Shown one piece after another: positions 39,230 to 48,346 of a stretch of DNA of 64,000 nt (positions are counted from its first letter, which is position 1; each line of letters begins with the position of its first letter). The notes beneath the pieces were generated by a model. The model was not told the DNA's origin and made no database searches. It saw only the letters and a program-made list of their open reading frames with translations. The stretch comes from Bacillota bacterium (GTDB lineage: Bacteria; Bacillota; Clostridia; Acetivibrionales; DTU013): the NCBI GenBank assembly GCA_023426125.1, contig JAFABI010000087.1:1-64000 (forward strand), given 5' to 3'. Made by a program: the position numbers and the translations under genes.

Positions 39230-42124
39230 TTATGAATCAATTGCCCTGAAATTGTATGTGATGTTATTACCCTTTACCGTTACCATGACATAAACGGCCT
39301 GTTGCGTTTTGCCCGGCGCCAGACCGGATACTTCATAGCCTGCGGTTGAGATATACCTGATCCCTCTTTCCATATAGCTTTCGTTCTTATCGCCTTTGAA
39401 AAATACCCAGACGTTTTTGCCCGTTTCTTGCCTGTATTTTGTCAAAGTATCCTTGAACAGCTGCATTTCCAGCTTGTCGGTGAATTTGTCGGGGGAATTC
39501 TCCAGGAGGATGAAAGCATTGCTGCCCTTGAAGGAGTCCAGATCCTTCTGGAATTGCTGCCACTGTTTGGAATCGCTAAGCCTTAAGCCTTTGCTCCGTA
39601 CGTCCATTTTGAAGAACCGGCTGTTTTTGATGTCTGTAAAGGAATACTTATAGTCCACTGCCTTGGTGCTTTTCAAATCAACTGTGTTTACCGCCACCAC
39701 CGACTTCTTTTTTATCAATTTGGATACCGATTCATGGGAACCGGTTCCCAGTATTACCGATACATCGATATATTTATTGATTTTATCGGCGTAGATCCAC
39801 ATCAGCTGTTTTTCAAGGTCGTTCGCCGGCTCTCTGGCTTGACCCAGCAAAGCGAAACGGAAGGAATCCGAGGTTGCTTTGGTAAATGCCTCAGCTTTAT
39901 AGGCTTCATCCACAGGGACGGTGTCTTTGGGGATTTTCGTCGGGTCAATGGCCGGGTACGTGCTGTTGGTGATGGTAAGGTCGTCGAAATAAACCGTTCC
40001 CGCTTCCGCCACGGGGTTAACCTGCACAAGATACAGCCGTGTGAGCCTTGCGGGCATCTGTATGTTTTCCAGGGTAGTTTCGACATATTTCCAGCCTGTC
40101 CAGTCCAGGTTCTTCACGATATCTACAAGCTGCTGCTGGCCTTTTGCATCGATGATCTCCGCCCTAAGCCAGTTGGAATTCTCGTGGTCGTTGTGAACAT
40201 ACAGGCCCAGCCTGGATACGCCGGCTTCCAATGGGAGGCCGGTTTCCGGCAGCACCATGTATGCGGCTCTTGTGCCTTCTGTTACAGTAAAGTCATAGGT
40301 GAGCTTGCCTGACGTATTGCCGGCATATTTTTGTTCCGCCGAAATCTCATAGGAGCCTGTAATAGTATTGGGATAGGAAGTGAAGCTTCCGTTGGCAGCC
40401 TCAAACGTATCCCTAATTGTCGTCTTATCCTCTGAGACAGATACGGCGCAGTAAGCATGGGTATCCCCGATGGATGCGTCTATATAGCCTGTGCCTTTGG
40501 CCTTTGCTGTGAAAACCGTGCCGTTGAATTCTCCAATATTTCCATTAACCGTCCATTTCACGTCCACAGGATCGATCACTGCCGAATAACCGTTTTTATT
40601 CGTGCCTTTGATAGTAAAGGATTTTGTCTGGCCGATGGCCAGTTTTGCAGTACTGCTGCTTAAGGCGAACTTTACGGGAGAGGATAATGCGCTGATAGGG
40701 AGAGTAGCGGTAACGTCGCCTACTTTGGCGGTTATTTTGCCTTCTCCTACCGTGGAGGTCTTGAGCATATTCCCCTGGAAGGTGCCTTTGACCCCAGAAA
40801 CGCTCCACTGTACATTTTCAAGCTTTACTTCCACGGGATTGAAATATTTGTCGTAGCCTCTTACAGTAAACGCCCTTGTGGCATTTACAAATACATTGCC
40901 GTCTTCCGTGTCTATGACTAAGCCGGAAAGTTCCGAAGGGGGGGCAATGGAGAAAATGCCGATGGCATTTGAGATACCTCTGGCAAGTCCGTCGGAAGGA
41001 CTGTTCATGACCACCGACGAAGTAGTGCCCAATTCCCTGCCAACCATGGTTGTGGAACCGCCACCGTCAAGGTTGAGAGCATTGTAGGCTCCGATACCCA
41101 GCATGAATTGCGCGATTTCCGGCTGCGTCATACCGATGCTGCCGGTCTGCCTTCCGTCCACGGTCACAAATAAAAGCTTTTTGCCGTCCTTGGTGCTTGC
41201 GATTACGGTTCTTGGCTGTTTTGCCGAAATATAGGAGGTATCATAGGAGAACTTTTCGGGTATTTTCCCATCCTTGACGAGAATGGCGCCTCCCGAAACG
41301 GACATATTGATATTCCCCCAGTCCGGATTGGTGGCAATATTCATTTCCACCCGGTCCCCGACCAGGAAGTTGTCCGTCAGCTGTTTGCCTCCGGCAGCCC
41401 TGGTCACAACGACATAACCGTTTTCCGGTATCTCGATGGCCGACTGCGAAATGAGAAACTGGGTGACCGTCCCTTCCACCACCACCATTTCAACGATATC
41501 CGGCTGTGCTTCTGAAGCGCCGATGGAAGTGGGCCTGAGCTTTCTGTCCATAATGGTAAGGTCGGTAAACTGCGATCCGTTTATCTTGTTGTACCGTGCA
41601 GCCGGAAGGATGGTCCCGTTGGGGGCTACAAGGGAAATATCCGTTTTCCAGTAATTTAGCAGCGCCTCATTCATTTTTGTAAGTGAAAAGGATGCCATGG
41701 TGTCGCTGTATTTGTTGTGCTCGCTTGTTGCGCTTACAAACTCTCCGCCCTGTATGACCGGACCCACGGGATAGCCTGTGCCGCCGCCCATGGGAGTAAA
41801 AAAGCTTGCATTTATGGCAGCCACGGCCCCGGCTTTCTCAGCCAACGCCCTCGTGGAAGAAAGCTGACCGGTGGAACCGGTATTTGTCAATGCATCAACC
41901 TTTATGTACTGATTTGACAGGTCAACTGTCATGACATTGATGTTCAACCACCCGTTTGTTGTAAATTTTACGATGTTTTCGTTGGTTACACCCTGGGTAA
42001 TTGTCTGTTTGCTGCTGGTCTGATATATAATGTTCGTGTCTTCCCCCCACACGCCGGCGCCCGGTGCCATGATGGAGAAAACCAATACCAGAAAGCAGGA
42101 TAAAATTCTTCTTTTGTTCTTCAT
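39230..42124 (-). CDS. Secreted phosphodiester-glycosidase (NAGPA) multidomain protein
   Basis: About 964 aa. Signal peptide 1-27. NAGPA domain about 90-395 with AINASFF, AKQPRTVIAST and the signature NLDGGGSTTMV (about 350-360), as in sugar-phosphodiester hydrolases linked to exopolysaccharide. Two bacterial Ig-like segments about 400-575. A jelly-roll carbohydrate-binding-like region about 585-735. The C-terminal 200 residues resemble a calcineurin-type phosphoesterase (FALLGQ; LRLSDSKQWQQFQKDLDSF; MERGIRYISTAG), but the metal-binding His and Asp residues are gone. Start at MKNKRR after GGAGG. Eleven bases after ttcA. Likely acts on wall glycopolymers. Confidence 0.85.
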   Translation of the reverse strand: MKNKRRILSCFLVLVFSIMAPGAGVWGEDTNIIYQTSSKQTITQGVTNENIVKFTTNGWLNINVMTVDLSNQYIKVDALTNTGSTGQLSSTRALAEKAGAVAAINASFFTPMGGGTGYPVGPVIQGGEFVSATSEHNKYSDTMASFSLTKMNEALLNYWKTDISLVAPNGTILPAARYNKINGSQFTDLTIMDRKLRPTSIGASEAQPDIVEMVVVEGTVTQFLISQSAIEIPENGYVVVTRAAGGKQLTDNFLVGDRVEMNIATNPDWGNINMSVSGGAILVKDGKIPEKFSYDTSYISAKQPRTVIASTKDGKKLLFVTVDGRQTGSIGMTQPEIAQFMLGIGAYNALNLDGGGSTTMVGRELGTTSSVVMNSPSDGLARGISNAIGIFSIAPPSELSGLVIDTEDGNVFVNATRAFTVRGYDKYFNPVEVKLENVQWSVSGVKGTFQGNMLKTSTVGEGKITAKVGDVTATLPISALSSPVKFALSSSTAKLAIGQTKSFTIKGTNKNGYSAVIDPVDVKWTVNGNIGEFNGTVFTAKAKGTGYIDASIGDTHAYCAVSVSEDKTTIRDTFEAANGSFTSYPNTITGSYEISAEQKYAGNTSGKLTYDFTVTEGTRAAYMVLPETGLPLEAGVSRLGLYVHNDHENSNWLRAEIIDAKGQQQLVDIVKNLDWTGWKYVETTLENIQMPARLTRLYLVQVNPVAEAGTVYFDDLTITNSTYPAIDPTKIPKDTVPVDEAYKAEAFTKATSDSFRFALLGQAREPANDLEKQLMWIYADKINKYIDVSVILGTGSHESVSKLIKKKSVVAVNTVDLKSTKAVDYKYSFTDIKNSRFFKMDVRSKGLRLSDSKQWQQFQKDLDSFKGSNAFILLENSPDKFTDKLEMQLFKDTLTKYRQETGKNVWVFFKGDKNESYMERGIRYISTAGYEVSGLAPGKTQQAVYVMVTVKGNNITYNFRAIDS

Positions 42125-42135
42125 TGCAACCTCCA

Positions 42136-42858
42136 TTACTTTCTATGCCAGCCCTCGATGCCGGAGCGTGTGACAGCTCCGAAGATTGTGCTTTTAATTC
42201 TTTTATGATCCTTTGACATCGTATGCAGCAGATCCTTCATTTCCTGGCGTTTTGTTCTGCCGTTGGCCTGGCAGGGATTTGGCACGATCGTAATACCTGA
42301 GCTCCTTATGAATGCCTTAATCTGTTTTTCTTCCACATAGAGCAGCGGTCTGATAATATGTATGTGCTTTCTTTCCAGATAGGTCACTGGAGAAAAAGTA
42401 TGAATTCTGCCTTCGTAAAACGTGCTTAGCAGCAGCGTCTCGATGACATCGTCCCTGTTGTGGGCCAGTGCCACCTTGTTGCAGCCGAGTCTTACTGCGG
42501 CATTGTTCAATGCCCCGCGCCTCAGGTTTGCACAAAGGGAACAGGGGTTTTTTTCCTTCCTTTCCTCAAATACAATTCTACCTATAAGTGTTTCCTCAAT
42601 TGTATAATTTACTCCGAGTTTCCTGCATAAATCAACAACGGAGGAATAATCCGCATCAAACATGCCCATGGTAAGGGTAACAGCCTCAAGCGTGAATCTC
42701 ACCGGATAAAAATCCTTTAATCTGTTGAGCGCGAGAAGCAGCGTCAGACTGTCCTTGCCGCCTGAAACACCAACGGCTATCCTATCGCCCTCGCGGATCA
42801 TATCAAAATCCTGAATAGCTTTCCTTACCTGTCCAAGAATCCTTTTTACGGCAAACAC
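42136..42858 (-). CDS. ttcA: TtcA-like tRNA thiolation protein
   Basis: PP-loop ATPase that activates a tRNA base for sulfur insertion; TtcA makes 2-thiocytidine-32. 240 aa: SGGKDSLTLLLAL PP-loop (about residue 33), CSLCANLRRG with the paired Cys near residue 107, LAHNRDDVIETLLL, and a third Cys in PNPCQANG. These three cysteines fit the TtcA iron-sulfur site. GTG start is tentative, since the ribosome site is weak. Paralogues act on other tRNA positions. Confidence 0.85.
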   Translation of the reverse strand: MFAVKRILGQVRKAIQDFDMIREGDRIAVGVSGGKDSLTLLLALNRLKDFYPVRFTLEAVTLTMGMFDADYSSVVDLCRKLGVNYTIEETLIGRIVFEERKEKNPCSLCANLRRGALNNAAVRLGCNKVALAHNRDDVIETLLLSTFYEGRIHTFSPVTYLERKHIHIIRPLLYVEEKQIKAFIRSSGITIVPNPCQANGRTKRQEMKDLLHTMSKDHKRIKSTIFGAVTRSGIEGWHRK

Positions 42859-43280
42859 CCCGGTTTTTCAGTTTACATAATGCGCCAATCCCTTATAACT
42901 TATTATAGTTTATCCAGTTAGACGTATCAAGTTAACGTTTTGTTACAAAAAATCCAAACATTTTTAATATAACGGCCGGTATTTATTTCATGGCGGGGGT
43001 GATCCTGGAAATCGCTGTTTTTAATACCCTTTGACCAAAGCGGGTTTTTTTGTTATCATAAAAATGAAATCAAGCGGCGACCATGGGCATGCATCCTTGC
43101 GAGAACCGAAGAAATGCGGAGGATCGGGCATGTAAACCGTTTAAAGCATCGAGAAGCGGTATTGAATAAGTGCTTGTAGTGTAGTAAAATATTTGTTGCA
43201 CTTAAAAAGGGCAGGGGACACACCCGCTGAGTAGCAGGGCACCGGATAAATGGGGGAAATGTCCCCTTTGGAAAGTATAA
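42859..43280. other. ttcA-tRNA intergenic region
   Basis: No supported gene. At 43026-43051 a plus-strand hairpin (CCCTTTG/AAAGCGGG) is followed by seven T although no plus-strand gene precedes it; an upstream short RNA cannot be excluded. A family-D repeat lies at 43214-43266. Confidence 0.4.
43214..43266. repeat. Composite repeat, family D (copy 3, minimal)
   Basis: Reads on the minus strand from GGGGACATTTCCCCC to ACTCAGCGGGTGTGTCCCC. This 53-bp copy shows the basic element without tandem expansion, with inverted GGGGACA ends. It lies 14 bases before tRNA-Pro. Confidence 0.65.
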
Positions 43281-43356
43281 CGGGGTGTAGCGCAGTTGGT
43301 AGCGCGCTTGGTTTGGGACCAAGATGCCGCAGGTTCAAATCCTGTCACTCCGACCA
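43281..43356 (+). tRNA. tRNA-Pro (UGG)
   Basis: 76 nt with encoded CCA. Acceptor stem CGGGGTG/CACTCCG (one G-T pair), D-arm GCGC..GCGC, anticodon stem CTTGG/CCAAG with loop TTTGGGA giving anticodon TGG, and T-arm CAGG TTCAAAT CCTG. Decodes CCN proline codons. Confidence 0.97.
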
Positions 43357-43362
43357 GACAAG

Positions 43363-43408
43363 ACAGGATTGTTTTTACGAAAGTAAAAGGCAATCCTGTT
43401 TGTTTTTT
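43363..43408 (+). terminator. tRNA-Pro terminator
   Basis: ACAGGATTG and CAATCCTGT form a perfect 9-bp stem followed by TTGTTTTTTG. Confidence 0.85.
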
Positions 43409-43486
43409 GCCCTGATTTTTAGGGAACCGACCTGAAATGGGCTTAGATAGCCACTGTAAACTTACATATAGCCGATTTTAAGGTTT

Positions 43487-43657
43487 TTGGCAGCCCTGGA
43501 GGAGGATTTAAAACGTGCGATCTGCGCGATGCTAAACATCTCCAAGCTTGATCCGCAAGCTGTGAAAGAAAACCTGGAGTGCATTCAAGTTTCATTTGAC
43601 GGTAGCATGGCGCCTGCGTTTATTTATCCAGAGGAATGCCCGGCGCTGAGCCTATGA
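43487..43657 (+). pseudogene. Possible gene remnant, C-terminal fragment
   Basis: An open stretch from TTG 43487 to TGA 43657 reads as well-composed protein (EEDLKRAICAMLNISKLDPQ ... AFIYPEECPALSL) but lacks a proper start; an internal ATG is at 43529 without a good ribosome site. Its position 130 bases after a tRNA suggests the tail of a lost gene from an integrated element. Family not recognised. Confidence 0.35.
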
Positions 43658-43759
43658 AAATGGTTAATTTTCTGATACAATGAAATTATCCCATAGGTGG
43701 AGGCGCTGGATAAAAAACTCATTGCTCCGCAAAATAAGATTTGCATGGAGGATGGTAAT

Positions 43760-43804
43760 ATGGGATATCCGTGCTGTAATGAAAAATGGAGCAGGGGGTA
43801 TTAA
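43760..43804 (+). CDS. Possible 14-residue cysteine-containing peptide
   Basis: GGAGG at 43747-43751, eight bases, then ATG encoding MGYPCCNEKWSRGY and TAA. It lies 130 bases before a LytTR regulator and a GHKL kinase, the kind of pair that often senses peptides. No peptide-processing protease or exporter of the AgrB type is adjacent, and so short an ORF can occur by chance. Confidence 0.25.
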   Translation: MGYPCCNEKWSRGY

Positions 43805-43935
43805 CACTCGTATTGCTTTCCGTTTTGCGCGCCTCTTTGGCCTGATTTGTTTTATCCGCAATGCTGGATTGCTCAAAACACATTGTGAAATCATAATATT
43901 CCATATTAATATACGGTTGAAAGTGAGGTGAAGAC

Positions 43936-44661
43936 ATGAGCCATATTTTGCTCGTGGAGGATGAAGAAGCCCCCGCAGCGCTGATTCGGCAGCATATAGC
44001 GGAGCTGTCGTCCGAGCACATATTGGCGGTGTTTTCAAAAGCCGCCGAAGCTCTCCACTATGCAAGCAAAAACCGGATTGATTTATTCATTCTGGATATT
44101 CAGCTTCTGGACTACAGAGGAACCAAGCTTGCAAAACAATTGCGGTCCATGCCGGAATATCATTTTACACCCATCCTATTTACTACTGCGCTGGCTGGCG
44201 AAGAAATGGCGGCTTACAGGGAGATTAAGTGCTATGCTTTTCTCGTAAAGCCGTTTAACAAAGTAGAATTTCAGGACGCCTTCCGAGAGGCCCTTGCAAT
44301 GGGCGCGCACATGCAGCGTGTTCCTGATACCCTTCGTATTGAACAAAAGCAGTTCATTTTTGAATATGAGATAAAGGACATTCTCTATATCGAATCCTTT
44401 GGGAAAAAGATTATCATTCATACACTGCGAACCCCAAATATAGAGGGGATGGACAGCATATCCGGCTACTCGCTCGCCAAACTGCTGACACTGATGCGGG
44501 CGGATGAATTAATCCAGTGCCATAAAAGCTTTCTGGTCAATCCGGACTGGATTTGGAAAATAGATAAAGGGGCTCGTCTGGTTTACCTAAAACATTGTGA
44601 GACGGCGATTCCCATTGGGGAGAAGTACCAGCAAAATTTGCTTGGACGGGAAAAATCATGA
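43936..44661 (+). CDS. LytTR-family response regulator
   Basis: 241 aa. Receiver with Asp54 (LFILDIQLLDYRG) and conserved Lys in FLVKPFNK; LytTR DNA-binding domain from about residue 130 (FEYEIKDILYIESFGKKIIIHT ... IQCHKSFLVNPDWI). Related to AgrA/ComE-type regulators. GAGGTG upstream of ATG. Its stop overlaps the kinase start (ATGA). Confidence 0.92.
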   Translation: MSHILLVEDEEAPAALIRQHIAELSSEHILAVFSKAAEALHYASKNRIDLFILDIQLLDYRGTKLAKQLRSMPEYHFTPILFTTALAGEEMAAYREIKCYAFLVKPFNKVEFQDAFREALAMGAHMQRVPDTLRIEQKQFIFEYEIKDILYIESFGKKIIIHTLRTPNIEGMDSISGYSLAKLLTLMRADELIQCHKSFLVNPDWIWKIDKGARLVYLKHCETAIPIGEKYQQNLLGREKS

Positions 44662-45950
44662 TCGCTGAAATACTCATTCAAAGTTTATTGGACGGGTTTC
44701 TTCTGGCTCTCTGCTGCCTTGGTCTTCTGGGACGAGAGCGGGGAAGGCTGGACCTGCTGCTGCCGCTGCTTCTCTCCGGCGTTTGCTTAGTAGTCCGCCA
44801 AGGATTGGGATACAGCAGAGCAGACCTCGCTTTCGCGGTACTGCCTGTGGATTCGATCGTCTTTTTTTTGTTTCTTTTTTTAGCTGTGCTGCTGATAAAC
44901 AGTCTATGGTTCCGCAGGGCGGAAGGGCATGCCTTCTTTGGAACCGTAGCTGCGTTCGCCCTATACCTTCTTCTGCGTGAGTTTTGTTTGGTGGCGCTCT
45001 ATCTTTCCGGCGTGGAAGAAACAGTATGGTATCTATATGTAAGCAGGGTGCTTTCACTTTTGCTTTGGCTGGTGCTATGGGCTGTTGGCGTGCTTCGCTG
45101 GCTGAGAGAGCAATTAGCCGATGGAGATATACCTGTCCGCTTTTTAGTCGGCAACACAGCAATTTTACTCCTCTTGCTTCTCTCGGTGTTTCGCTTTGAC
45201 CTCGCCTCAATGTTTCGCTGGCTGCCTGTGACGGCAGGGGTGCTGGCTCTGTTGATGCTCGGGGATGGTGTGGTCATTTTGATTGAGCAGCGTCACATCC
45301 AAGCACAGCGGAGAGCCCGGCTGCTGGAGCAGTATCTTCCTCTCGTGGAGGAATTGATTGAACAGGTGCGGGCCCGGCAGCACGAATTCAACAACCAAAT
45401 GATGGCTGTTTCGGCGGTGTTGGCTACCGCGAATAATCTGGAAGAAGCCAGGACAGGTGTGGCATCCCTGCTGCAAAACACAAAGCTGGAAGGGGTAGAC
45501 CGGGAGCTTTTGAAATGCGACAGCAAGGTCATCTGCGGGATGCTTTTTGGAAAAGTCAAGCAGGCCGAACTTAAACATATACGGCTGGACGTATTGATAG
45601 CAGGTGCTTTCCTCCATCGTGCCCTTCCCGAAGCTGATTGGGTGGAAGTTATTGGCGTTCTAATGGACAATGCCATAGAAGCCTCATCATCCGGGGATGT
45701 GCTCTATGCGAAAGCTGTTGAGGAAAATGGCGGCCTCCTGTTTACTGTGTCAAATCCTCATCATGCATTGTCGAAGGTGGAGTTTGTTCAAATGTTCAGT
45801 CGGGGTTGGACAACAAAAGCGACGGGCGGCCACGGTTATGGATTGTTTAATGTCCGCAGCGCGGTGGAACGTTGCGGCGGAAAGATTATCGCCCGTAACG
45901 AAGCCATTGAAGGAACACAATATATTACAGTCGGGGTAATCATTTCGTAG
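44658..45950 (+). CDS. GHKL-type sensor kinase (AgrC/ComD-like)
   Basis: 430 aa. Six to seven membrane helices in the first 215 residues, rich in Leu. Then a helix with the phospho-accepting His in RARQHEFNNQMMAV and a GHKL ATPase with VLMDNAIEAS (N-box) and TGGHGYGLFNVRSAVE (G-box). This class usually senses small peptides or drugs at the membrane. It probably drives the ABC transporter operon beginning 130 bases downstream. Confidence 0.9.
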   Translation: MIAEILIQSLLDGFLLALCCLGLLGRERGRLDLLLPLLLSGVCLVVRQGLGYSRADLAFAVLPVDSIVFFLFLFLAVLLINSLWFRRAEGHAFFGTVAAFALYLLLREFCLVALYLSGVEETVWYLYVSRVLSLLLWLVLWAVGVLRWLREQLADGDIPVRFLVGNTAILLLLLLSVFRFDLASMFRWLPVTAGVLALLMLGDGVVILIEQRHIQAQRRARLLEQYLPLVEELIEQVRARQHEFNNQMMAVSAVLATANNLEEARTGVASLLQNTKLEGVDRELLKCDSKVICGMLFGKVKQAELKHIRLDVLIAGAFLHRALPEADWVEVIGVLMDNAIEASSSGDVLYAKAVEENGGLLFTVSNPHHALSKVEFVQMFSRGWTTKATGGHGYGLFNVRSAVERCGGKIIARNEAIEGTQYITVGVIIS

Positions 45951-46081
45951 AGTAACTGCATATTGAAACGCAGAAGTTTTATCGGTGAAGCCCTTTTGTT
46001 CCCGTAAAACCCCTGTTCATTCCCACATCATTGCTTTTATAGGAAAGAATATTATACTGAAATTAGGAAGGATGTGAGGAC

Positions 46082-46846
46082 ATGTTTCGGAATATCGCTT
46101 TGGAGAGCAAAAAATTAGCGAGGCCGGTGCTGACTGCGCTGGGAGTGTTGACAGTGCTGACCTGTGTGCTTTCCTGTACACTTTATCGGAGCTATATGCT
46201 CTATTTTGATATCGACGCCTGGGAGATTGGCACGGAATATTTAGGGCTCCTGTTTCCGCTTTTTGTCACTATCCCGGTCTGCTGGGAACTCTACTATGAG
46301 CGGAAAGGTCATTTCCTGGTCTATACGCTCCCTCGTATGGATAAGCGGCATTACCTGGGCGCCAAATGGTGCGCCTGTGCGCTGGCGGCATTTATGCTGC
46401 TGTTCATACCTTACTTTCTCTCGGCGGTTTTCGCCCTGTATGTGAAACAGCCTGCCGAGATTCTGTTCCCCGAAGAATTTCACGGTCATATATTTAATTA
46501 CCTGTATACGGAAATGCCCCTGCTGTACGCTTTACTGCTCTCACTATGGAAGGGATTTCTTGGCGTGCTGACCATGACCTTTGGCTTCGCGCTTGCGCTC
46601 TATGGAAACAACATTTTTGTTATCCTTACCGGTCCGTTCATCTATGTGATTTTGGAAAACTTTATATGGTCGGTTTTGGGGCTGGAAAGATATCGCTTTG
46701 TGACCGCTTTCGAGCCTTCCAGCCTTGCAGACAGCGCTATTCATGCCGGCTCCTTTGTGGCGGGGCCGCTGCTGATGTGCGGAGTAATTGGGCTCATCGC
46801 CCTCTACTATGCCAAGCTCAAAAAACGGGCCGTATATCCGGTATGA
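46082..46846 (+). CDS. ABC-2 type permease, small subunit
   Basis: 254 aa with six membrane helices and no obvious soluble domain (LTALGVLTVLTCVLSCTLY; ALLSLWKGFLGVLTMTFGFALALYG; FVAGPLLMCGVIGLIALYYA). Layout fits the permeases of antibiotic or lantibiotic self-protection exporters, but no close family can be named. GTGAGGAC before ATG. The next permease gene begins four bases later. Confidence 0.75.
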   Translation: MFRNIALESKKLARPVLTALGVLTVLTCVLSCTLYRSYMLYFDIDAWEIGTEYLGLLFPLFVTIPVCWELYYERKGHFLVYTLPRMDKRHYLGAKWCACALAAFMLLFIPYFLSAVFALYVKQPAEILFPEEFHGHIFNYLYTEMPLLYALLLSLWKGFLGVLTMTFGFALALYGNNIFVILTGPFIYVILENFIWSVLGLERYRFVTAFEPSSLADSAIHAGSFVAGPLLMCGVIGLIALYYAKLKKRAVYPV

Positions 46847-46850
46847 CACC

Positions 46851-48335
46851 ATGATACGTCGCCTGTTTTCGGAAATCGGCAAGGGCAAGTTTCTTTTTCT
46901 TTGGGGCCTGTCGCTGCTCTTTGGGCTCAGCGGCAGAACAGGAGGGAACACTACCATTCCGTTACATGTTTTGGCTGTGCTCAACGACCAATACTATTTC
47001 ATCTTTGCCGTTCTTCCTGTCTTTTTGTTTCTATGCGCCTCGGTCATGGAGGATGACGGCCCTTTTGCGCTCCTGCGGTACGGCACTTATGGACGGTATT
47101 TTTTTGCCAAGTGGCGAGCTCTTGCGATCCTTTCAGTGGTCTTCTGGCTGGGGCAGATGCTGGCCCTTCTGCTTTCCGGCCTGGGACTTCCCATCGACGG
47201 TGGATGGAACATCGGCGTGGGACAGCCAAAAGAAGAAATTTTCCTCTTGCTGCAAGGAATTTTCAATACGCCCATAGGGGCAGCCTTCTGTTCGACGGGA
47301 TATTTACTGCTGGGCTACTGGATGACCGGATTGACGACACTGTGGCTGGGGCACTTCTGTCAGCGCTCCTTGGCCGTTAAGCTCCTGATGGGGCTCTATG
47401 TGCTGGCAGTGGCGTACGTCAAGCTGCCCATCATGCCCCGCCCGCCGTTTGTGTTTTTTACCGGCCTCAACCACTGGGTGTTGCTGCTCCATAACCTTAC
47501 CGAACCCTGGCGCCCAATACTGACCGCTGGAACGACTTTGGGCCTTGTCACCGGAATGGTGTGGTCGGTCCGCTTAAAATGGAGATGGCGGCCCAACATG
47601 CCACAGCATAGGCAAACGGGTCTTGCCCGCTATTACCGCCGACTTCTGTTTTCCAAACAAAATGTTCTGATGCTGGCGGCGCTGATTCTCTTGCTGGCGG
47701 CCTGGTCCTGGCTGCGCGGCGGTCCGCCGGAAGATGGAACCGACTGGCTCCTGCGGCTTTTCGCAGGGCACGGCGCCGGATACTTTTCCCCAATGGATTT
47801 GATGTTTCTGCTGGCGATAGATATTCTTCCTCTCTGGGCGCTATGCAGCTTCTTGGAGAGGGTGGCGGGAGAACGGTCCGCCTTTTTGACAATTCGCTTG
47901 ACCCGACGAAGGGAGCTCATGCAGGCAATTTTAGGTACTGCTTGCCCCTGGATTTTACTTTACGGCTGTTTCTTGGTAATGGCAGCGGTGATTCCGCCCC
48001 TGATGCCGGATTTATCTGTCGATGTATGGCTGACGCTGGCAGCGGTGGGTTTGAAACTACTGGACATAGGGGTTCAATTTCTGCTGATACTGACCGCCCT
48101 CTGTCTGACAGGACAAACCACGGCTGGATTTGTAGCCGTGGTGGTGCTGCACTTTCTCTGTGTCCTGCCAATCCCATGGTTCCCCGTGGGACTTTCCAGC
48201 CTGATTCGTCTGGCGCTGCCACAGACAGGCGGCATTATTCCGCTGCCGGCTGCTGCCGCGCTGCTGGCTGTACTGGCCTGCGGACTTCTGATATGGATTT
48301 ACGGCAGGGGCACAAAACAACTTTTTGACCATTAA
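46851..48335 (+). CDS. ABC transporter membrane protein, large subunit
   Basis: 494 aa, very hydrophobic, about twelve membrane helices in two halves split by a basic cytoplasmic loop near residues 245-275 (RWRPNMPQHRQTGLARYYRR). Start at MIRRLFSEIG, since the codons before it overlap the previous gene in another frame. Encoded between the small permease and the ATPase; probably the second membrane half. Family not recognised beyond that. Confidence 0.7.
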   Translation: MIRRLFSEIGKGKFLFLWGLSLLFGLSGRTGGNTTIPLHVLAVLNDQYYFIFAVLPVFLFLCASVMEDDGPFALLRYGTYGRYFFAKWRALAILSVVFWLGQMLALLLSGLGLPIDGGWNIGVGQPKEEIFLLLQGIFNTPIGAAFCSTGYLLLGYWMTGLTTLWLGHFCQRSLAVKLLMGLYVLAVAYVKLPIMPRPPFVFFTGLNHWVLLLHNLTEPWRPILTAGTTLGLVTGMVWSVRLKWRWRPNMPQHRQTGLARYYRRLLFSKQNVLMLAALILLLAAWSWLRGGPPEDGTDWLLRLFAGHGAGYFSPMDLMFLLAIDILPLWALCSFLERVAGERSAFLTIRLTRRRELMQAILGTACPWILLYGCFLVMAAVIPPLMPDLSVDVWLTLAAVGLKLLDIGVQFLLILTALCLTGQTTAGFVAVVVLHFLCVLPIPWFPVGLSSLIRLALPQTGGIIPLPAAAALLAVLACGLLIWIYGRGTKQLFDH

Positions 48336-48346
48336 GGAGAATTCAT

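Noticed and set aside
43330..43356. Attachment-site duplication of the tRNA-Pro 3' end
   Set aside because: I looked for the T-arm and acceptor sequence again up to about 53 kb and did not see a second copy.
43680..43931. 83-codon plus-strand ORF before the LytTR regulator
   Set aside because: No ribosome site, Arg/Phe-rich translation without family resemblance; only the short GGAGG-led peptide at 43760 is worth noting.
43760..45950. Complete agr-type quorum-sensing locus
   Set aside because: Kinase and regulator fit, but no AgrB-like protease and no convincing AgrD precursor are present.
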